Positions 59,732-64,000 of a stretch of DNA of 64,000 nucleotides are shown here, piece after piece; positions within the stretch are counted from its first letter, which is position 1; every line of letters starts with the position of its first letter. Position numbers and translations under genes: made by a program. Source of the DNA: DAOOOW01 sp035387885 (GTDB lineage Bacteria > Patescibacteriota > Patescibacteriia > UBA2196); NCBI GenBank assembly GCA_035387885.1, contig DAOOOW010000003.1, positions 1 to 64,000 on the forward strand. The letters run 5' to 3'. The notes beneath the pieces are model-generated. The model searched no databases. It was not told the DNA's origin and was given only the letters and a program-made list of their open reading frames with translations.

Positions 59732-60614
59732 ATGAAAAATACTAAAATTCTTTTAATTGTGCCACCAAACAGTCTGGAAGAACGTTATGGCAAGCTTAAA
59801 TGATTTTGGTAAAAACCGCCAAATGTGTGTGCACATTACCCTGTTCTTGTCACAAAACTTTTGGCAGAAGTTATCGTTTTATGAGCACCGCTCGAGTAAT
59901 TGAGGAAATAAAATATTTAATTAAAAATTATCAAATTGATGGCTTGCATTTTTATGACGACACTTTAACCGTTAATAAGCCACGGATTATTGAGCTGTGC
60001 AACCAAATGATTGAAGAAAAAATTAATTTGCCTTGGGCTTGTTTTACTCGAGTTGATTGTGTGGATGAAGAAATTTTAAAAAAAATGGCCGAGGCTAATT
60101 GTTATCAAATTTTTTATGGGGTTGAAGCTGGCAATCAAAGAATGCTTGATGTGATGAACAAGGGGATTACTATTGAACAAATAAAAAAAGCTTTTGCTTT
60201 AACGAGAAAATATAAAATTGAAGCTCTGGCTAGTTTTATTATTGGCGTACCCACCGAAACTCTTGAAGACACTAAAGAATCTTTAAAATTTGCCAAAGAA
60301 ATTAAAGCAGATTTTGCTCATTGGGAAATTTATACTCCGCATCCCGGCACTATTTATATAATATTGCTATTGAGCATGGGGATCTTTTGACCAAGGATTT
60401 AAATAAATACAGCCCTTGGAGCGATGAACCAGTTTATGCGGCTCATGGCCGCACGGTTGAAGAATTAAAGAAAACCAAAGAACTTGTTTATCGTTCATTT
60501 TATATGCGCCCACTTTTTATTTTAAAAAGATTGCGCAACCTTCTTCGTCTACCACCGGGAAGAATTTTAAAATTAATTCATAGTGGCTTAGTAATGACCT
60601 TTAGTAAAAATTAA
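59732..60614 (+). pseudogene. broken B12-binding radical SAM gene
   Basis: ATG 59732 starts MKNTKILLIVPPNSLEERYGKLK and meets TGA at 59801. The frame picked up from 59800 then carries only the radical SAM core: a damaged cysteine motif (CVCTLPCSCHKTFGRSYRF), HFYDDTLTVNKPR, YGVEAGNQRML and SFIIGVPTET. A second frameshift near 60350 (YTPHPGT then YNIAIEHGDLL) moves the C-terminus to another frame, ending TAA 60612. About 170 residues between the N-terminus and the core are deleted. Related to 55471. Not expected to make a working enzyme. Confidence 0.85.
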
Positions 60615-60624
60615 AACAATTAAA

Positions 60625-60656
60625 AAAACCGTTCCGCAGTCGCGAAACGGTTTTTG
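60625..60656. terminator. bidirectional terminator
   Basis: Stem aaaccgtt/aaacggttt around a GC-rich loop, A-rich on the left and T-rich on the right. It serves the pseudogene on the plus strand and the reverse gene ending at 60661. Confidence 0.85.
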
Positions 60657-60660
60657 GCGT

Positions 60661-61170
60661 TTATTTCAAATGCGCTAAAATTTCTTTGTTAAAACATATC
60701 TTTCGAAACCATAGAAAATAATTCCATAAAAAAATATGAATTCCAGTTGGCAATGGCGACACCAACGGCACCCGTTGATTATCGCAATCCAAAGGATCAA
60801 TTCCAAGGATGTGTAACCAGTTAATCAAGAGACAACACGCACCGAGCAATTGATCCGCCTGCATTATCACGATACCTGTAAACGTTAAAAGAAAAAATCC
60901 TGGCAGTGAATGAAAAAAATTAACTTTGGCTGGATCAAGCTTGCCCAAAGTAATTTTTCCTTGCTTCAGACCCTGCCAAATTTCTCTGCGTCGTGCTTTG
61001 GCTTTTTTGCCAAGATAATGATCAACGTCAATAAAAACTCCACTGAACATTATCAGACAAAATCCTATTATTGCCAATGCCCACCGATCTTCAGTGACAC
61101 GCACACTAAAATAATATATTGCCGCTGAAAATGTCGGCAAAAAATGCAATACGCCTAAATGATAAATCAT
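60661..61170 (-). CDS. small membrane protein, YdjM-like hydrolase resemblance
   Basis: 169 aa with about four hydrophobic segments and the motif GVFIDVDHYLGKKAKARRRE (about 44-63), followed by VNFFHSLPGFFLLTF (about 84-98). DVDH and FHS patterns occur in the YdjM/LexA-binding membrane-bound metal-dependent hydrolase family, so a metal site facing the membrane surface is possible. It has a strong SD (ggagg, 6 bp before the ATG) and lies 25 bp after the 3D-domain gene, likely in its operon. Assignment tentative. Confidence 0.5.
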   Translation of the reverse strand: MIYHLGVLHFLPTFSAAIYYFSVRVTEDRWALAIIGFCLIMFSGVFIDVDHYLGKKAKARRREIWQGLKQGKITLGKLDPAKVNFFHSLPGFFLLTFTGIVIMQADQLLGACCLLINWLHILGIDPLDCDNQRVPLVSPLPTGIHIFLWNYFLWFRKICFNKEILAHLK

Positions 61171-61195
61171 CCCTAACCTCCAAATTTTTAAACTG

Positions 61196-61855
61196 TTATT
61201 TTTTCTCCTGCATTTTCTTTATCTCTGCAGCTAATCGATTCTTAAAACTATTCAACCTGTCCTGTAAAACACTAACATCAACACCCTTTGTCTTGGCTTC
61301 GCCAGCAGTTTCTTTAATTTCTGTCTTTATTTCTGCTAACGCTATTCGTGCCGCCCTTATTCTAGCATTTCTATTGTTTATTAGCTCGTAACCAATAATG
61401 GTTACAGTTGCTTTTTTGTTTGCATATCTATTAGTGACCTTACGGGCTTCCATGCTACCGGTTACACAGATATCTATCTCATTACCAGAAATACCACTGC
61501 CAACATCGCAGGCTAAAAAAATAATAGAATACCCATTTCTCTCATAACCATCAATAGTAAAAATCTTGCCCAGAGCAATAACTTTGGGATCAACCGCTGC
61601 CGAAACATAACTTCCTAAATAATACCCTTGTAAAGTACGTAAAGGTATTCCCCGGCGATCAAATCCGCCACCTTCTCTTTTTGCTTCTTCTTCTGTTTTA
61701 TATCCTTCTGGTGGCGGTGGCCAATAACCTGTTGTGACCACATCTTTAATAACTATTCTTTCACTTTCATCATACAACTCATACTGAAAATCTTGGGCTA
61801 CTACAACCGTAGTAACGATAAATGCTAATAACACAATTATTTTCCATTTACCCAT
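61196..61855 (-). CDS. secreted 3D-domain protein
   Basis: 219 aa. N-terminal signal peptide (MGKWKIIVLLAFIVTTVVVAQ), then a 3D (MltA/Rpf-barrel) domain: AAVDPKVIALGKIFTIDGY (about 86-104), LACDVGSGISGNEIDICV (about 114-131) and EARKVTNRY. The Asp residues of VDP, CDVG and EIDI match the three conserved Asp. The C-terminal third is a charged coiled coil. The domain is found in peptidoglycan-active enzymes, so a cell-wall role outside the membrane is likely. It has a strong SD and its own promoter. Confidence 0.82.
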   Translation of the reverse strand: MGKWKIIVLLAFIVTTVVVAQDFQYELYDESERIVIKDVVTTGYWPPPPEGYKTEEEAKREGGGFDRRGIPLRTLQGYYLGSYVSAAVDPKVIALGKIFTIDGYERNGYSIIFLACDVGSGISGNEIDICVTGSMEARKVTNRYANKKATVTIIGYELINNRNARIRAARIALAEIKTEIKETAGEAKTKGVDVSVLQDRLNSFKNRLAAEIKKMQEKK

Positions 61856-61907
61856 CTTGTCCTCCAGCTGTTTATATTTTTAATAATAATTTTTTCTTGA
61901 ATATTCC

Positions 61908-61936
61908 AGCATATATTATCTATTAAAAAAAGTCAA
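61908..61936 (-). promoter_or_regulatory. sigma70-type promoter, reverse strand
   Basis: TTGACT (complement of 61931-61936), a 17-bp spacer and TATGCT (complement of 61908-61913), ahead of the 3D-domain gene with a leader of about 45 nt. Confidence 0.72.
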
Positions 61937-61942
61937 GGAAAC

Positions 61943-61968
61943 AAAAATAGACAGGTTTTAAACTTGTC
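61943..61968 (-). terminator. rho-independent terminator, reverse strand
   Basis: Stem gacaggtt/aacttgtc (61950-61968) followed on the reverse strand by a T-rich tract (tatttttgttt). It ends the priming-transferase gene stopping at 62007. Confidence 0.7.
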
Positions 61969-62006
61969 TCTACCATCATACATTATTTATACCCCATTAT
62001 ATAATT

Positions 62007-63386
62007 TTACTGTCCGCCTCCACTCAACACCGTTTTAATAGTCTTTAGAACAATAGATAAATCTAAAAGCATTGATCTGTTTTTAATATAATACAAATCA
62101 TATTGTAATTTTTCTAAGGCATCTGCTTCGCTTGAGCCGTAAGGAAAATTAATTTGTGCCCAACCAGTAAGCCCAGGTTTAATCAGTAATCTTTCGTTAT
62201 AATAAGGAATTTTATTTTCTAGTTTTTCCACAAATTCTGGCCGCTCTGGCCGTGGCCCAATAAAACTCATTTCGCCACGCAAGATATTAATTAATTGAGG
62301 AATTTCATCAATTCGTGTTTTTCTAAAAAATTTACCACTTTTAGTAACTCGGGGGTCATTTTTAGTGGCCCACTGCGGTCCGTTAACTTCTGCATTTCTA
62401 TGCATGGTGCGAATTTTAATAGCTAAAAATTTTTTACCAAGCTTGCCAGTTCTGGTTTGCATAAATAAAAAAGGTCCATGACTATTTAATTTAACAATTA
62501 AATATAACAACGGTAAAAAAGGAATAGCCACAATTAAAATTATGAGAGCCAAAATAAGATCTAGACTTCTTTTACCTATTTCATAAACAGTTTTTTGACT
62601 TTCTTTTAAATTTTCTAAAAACCAAATTTGCCCAATAGAATTAACCGGAATTTTACCAGTAAATTTTTCGATAAAACTTGGTAAATCAAAAAAATATATT
62701 TTTAAAGGAATACATTCATACAAACTATTGACTAATTCGGGATTGTGATGAGGATTTAAAGCTGTGATGATGGTTTTAATTTTTTTAATTTTTACTAAAC
62801 CAGGCAAAGAATGTGGCGGGTTTAGAATTTCTATATCTAAAATTTTTTCCAGATCCATGTTTGTTCCACCTTCATTAATAATGCCCACAACTTTTAAGCC
62901 CAATTGCGGATTATCATTAATTTCTCTGGCCAAAGACAAAGTTTCTTGATTTAAGCCAATAATTAAAACATTATTTTGCCAAGGTTTAATTTTGACTAAT
63001 AAATTAAAAATTTGTCGCCAAGCAAGAAACAAGATAGTTAAAAGCGCGAATTCCAGTAATAAATTGGTTTTAGGAGTAATACCTGGTCTGATAACATAGA
63101 AAAAAGCCATGGAGACTCCTGCGCACCAAGCCAAACTTTTCATTAAAATAGTATAAAAAATTAAATTAGTTCTAGCAATTTGTAAACTGTAGATACCAGA
63201 GATGTAAAAAATAAGCATCCAAATGACAAAAATAAAACTAAAGGGCCAAAAATGTTGGGCCCATCTTTCTTCTATTTCTAAACTCTGATAACGAATTAAC
63301 AGAGTTAAATAAAGCGAAAGATATAAAATACCAAGATCACCTAAAATCAAAATTACTTTTTTTATTTTAGTGAGAATATCAGACAT
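62007..63386 (-). CDS. polyprenyl-phosphate sugar-1-phosphate transferase (priming)
   Basis: 459 aa, same architecture as 21844: four N-terminal helices, a Rossmann-like middle (NVLIIGLNQETLSLA, about 136-150), a helix near 270-295 and the catalytic domain with AIKIRTM, RIDEIPQL, SFIGPRPERPEF and KPGLTGWAQI. It ends SGGGQ. Role: loading the first sugar phosphate on undecaprenyl phosphate. It is divergent from the Wzy-like gene at 63487. Confidence 0.9.
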   Translation of the reverse strand: MSDILTKIKKVILILGDLGILYLSLYLTLLIRYQSLEIEERWAQHFWPFSFIFVIWMLIFYISGIYSLQIARTNLIFYTILMKSLAWCAGVSMAFFYVIRPGITPKTNLLLEFALLTILFLAWRQIFNLLVKIKPWQNNVLIIGLNQETLSLAREINDNPQLGLKVVGIINEGGTNMDLEKILDIEILNPPHSLPGLVKIKKIKTIITALNPHHNPELVNSLYECIPLKIYFFDLPSFIEKFTGKIPVNSIGQIWFLENLKESQKTVYEIGKRSLDLILALIILIVAIPFLPLLYLIVKLNSHGPFLFMQTRTGKLGKKFLAIKIRTMHRNAEVNGPQWATKNDPRVTKSGKFFRKTRIDEIPQLINILRGEMSFIGPRPERPEFVEKLENKIPYYNERLLIKPGLTGWAQINFPYGSSEADALEKLQYDLYYIKNRSMLLDLSIVLKTIKTVLSGGGQ

Positions 63387-63467
63387 AAATCAAGATGCTT
63401 TTATTATACTTATTTTTAACAAATTTGGCAAATTGTGTTAATATCTAAGATGGATTATAATAAATAC

Positions 63468-63473
63468 TATAAT
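63468..63473 (+). promoter_or_regulatory. -10 element with very short leader
   Basis: TATAAT ends 13 bp before ATG 63487. The region is so AT-rich that a -35 cannot be chosen with confidence. Confidence 0.45.
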
Positions 63474-63486
63474 AAATAATTAAAAT

Positions 63487-64000
63487 ATGACCAACAAAAA
63501 AGTTCCTCTCTATTTTGCTTATGCCCTTAAAACAGTTTTATATTTAATTTTAATAACTCCGATTTTAATTTCTTCAAAATATCTTTTTCCTTTTATTACC
63601 ACTAAAACTATTTATTTTAGATTGATGGTGGAAATTGCTTTGGTTTTATATTTAATTTTACTTTTTATAACTAATGAGTTTAAGCCCAAAATGAACAAAC
63701 TTTCTTGGAGCGTGGTTATTTTTGGTGGTGTAATTTTTTTAACAGGTATTACCGGAATGGATTTTTATCGGACTTTTTGGGGCACAATTGAAAGGGGAGA
63801 AGGCTTTTTAACTATTAGCCATTTGATGATTTATTTTTTGTTATTAACTTGGGTTTTTAAAAGTAAAAAAGATTGGCTTAATTATATAAGCGCTTTAATT
63901 GGCGTGGGCTTAATGGTTGATTTATACGCGATTTTACAAAAAGCTCAAGTAGAAAATTTTTTCTTGTTTGGCCGGGTTATTAATTCTGGCGGTCGTTTGA
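63487..64000 (+). CDS. O-antigen ligase/polymerase-like membrane protein, partial
   Basis: 171 codons are present and the gene runs off the window. At least four hydrophobic helices are visible, and the loop YRTFWGTIERGEGFLT after the third helix is typical of the O-antigen ligase (Wzy/WaaL) proteins of candidate-phylum bacteria as I know them. Expected role: joining or polymerising glycan units on the outer face. Its position next to a priming transferase fits. Confidence 0.7.
   Translation, partial: MTNKKVPLYFAYALKTVLYLILITPILISSKYLFPFITTKTIYFRLMVEIALVLYLILLFITNEFKPKMNKLSWSVVIFGGVIFLTGITGMDFYRTFWGTIERGEGFLTISHLMIYFLLLTWVFKSKKDWLNYISALIGVGLMVDLYAILQKAQVENFFLFGRVINSGGRL

Overview
The window is AT-rich and reads like a reduced-genome candidate-phylum bacterium. 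My inference is Candidatus Patescibacteria (CPR), Parcubacteria-like. The reasons are: most genes start at an ATG with no Shine-Dalgarno (SD) sequence; several promoters sit so close to the ATG that the mRNA would be leaderless; the TyrRS is of the archaeal/eukaryotic type; a small GIY-YIG nuclease ORF runs into a tRNA gene; palindromic REP-like repeats lie inside coding regions; and most of the window is a very large surface-glycan locus. The genetic code looks standard. TAA, TAG and TGA are all used as real stops (TGA ends def at 24454 and the radical SAM gene at 45284), and no long gene contains an internal TGA.

Layout. 0-5.4 kb holds a corrinoid adenosyltransferase, tRNA-Tyr beside tyrS, a tRNA-Ala/Thr/Trp cluster with two truncated tRNA copies and a GIY-YIG ORF, rpmG (L33), queH and several small genes, two of them interrupted by stop codons. 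5.5-13.1 kb is a co-directional block of envelope genes: membrane proteins, a catalytically dead HtrA-like protein, a CAP-domain protein, a GH1 glycosidase and a MurF-like ligase. 13.2-21.0 kb holds a DPM1-like GT2, methyltransferases, three GT-C membrane glycosyltransferases and a decayed RAYT transposase between REP-like palindromes. 21.0-28.5 kb holds mscL, the RNase P RNA under a consensus promoter, a priming sugar-phosphate transferase, a GT4 enzyme, def, a degenerate priA and gapA. 29-64 kb is the main glycan region: nine of the window's ten GT4 glycosyltransferases, GtrA, a Wzx-type flippase, an LPG-synthase-like membrane protein, an RfbE-like epimerase, a short-chain dehydrogenase, methyltransferases, five intact or decayed B12-binding-type radical SAM genes plus one SPASM-type enzyme, a class-II amidotransferase fused to a WbpG-like ATP-pyrophosphatase, a second priming transferase, and the start of a Wzy/ligase-like gene at the right edge.

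Together the glycan genes could build a complex polyprenyl-linked envelope polysaccharide: priming (21844, 62007), extension (GT4/GT2), polyprenyl-phosphate sugar donors for GT-C enzymes (13202, 58791), modification (methyltransferases, radical SAM enzymes, amidotransferase), flipping (48345) and polymerisation or ligation (63487). The substrates are not readable from sequence.

A second, sparse gene class is superimposed on this. These are small genes with strong SD sequences, several with near-consensus TTGACA/TATAAT promoters and several with strong hairpin terminators (3497, 28370, 28671, 34691, 36326, 36563, 36857, 46488, 60661, 61196). They look unlike the SD-less core. At least three carry in-frame stop codons or a homopolymer frameshift, and another small gene (4885) without an SD also carries a stop. 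Together with the repeat-bearing ORFs and the truncated tRNAs, this accessory layer is the most unusual part of the window.
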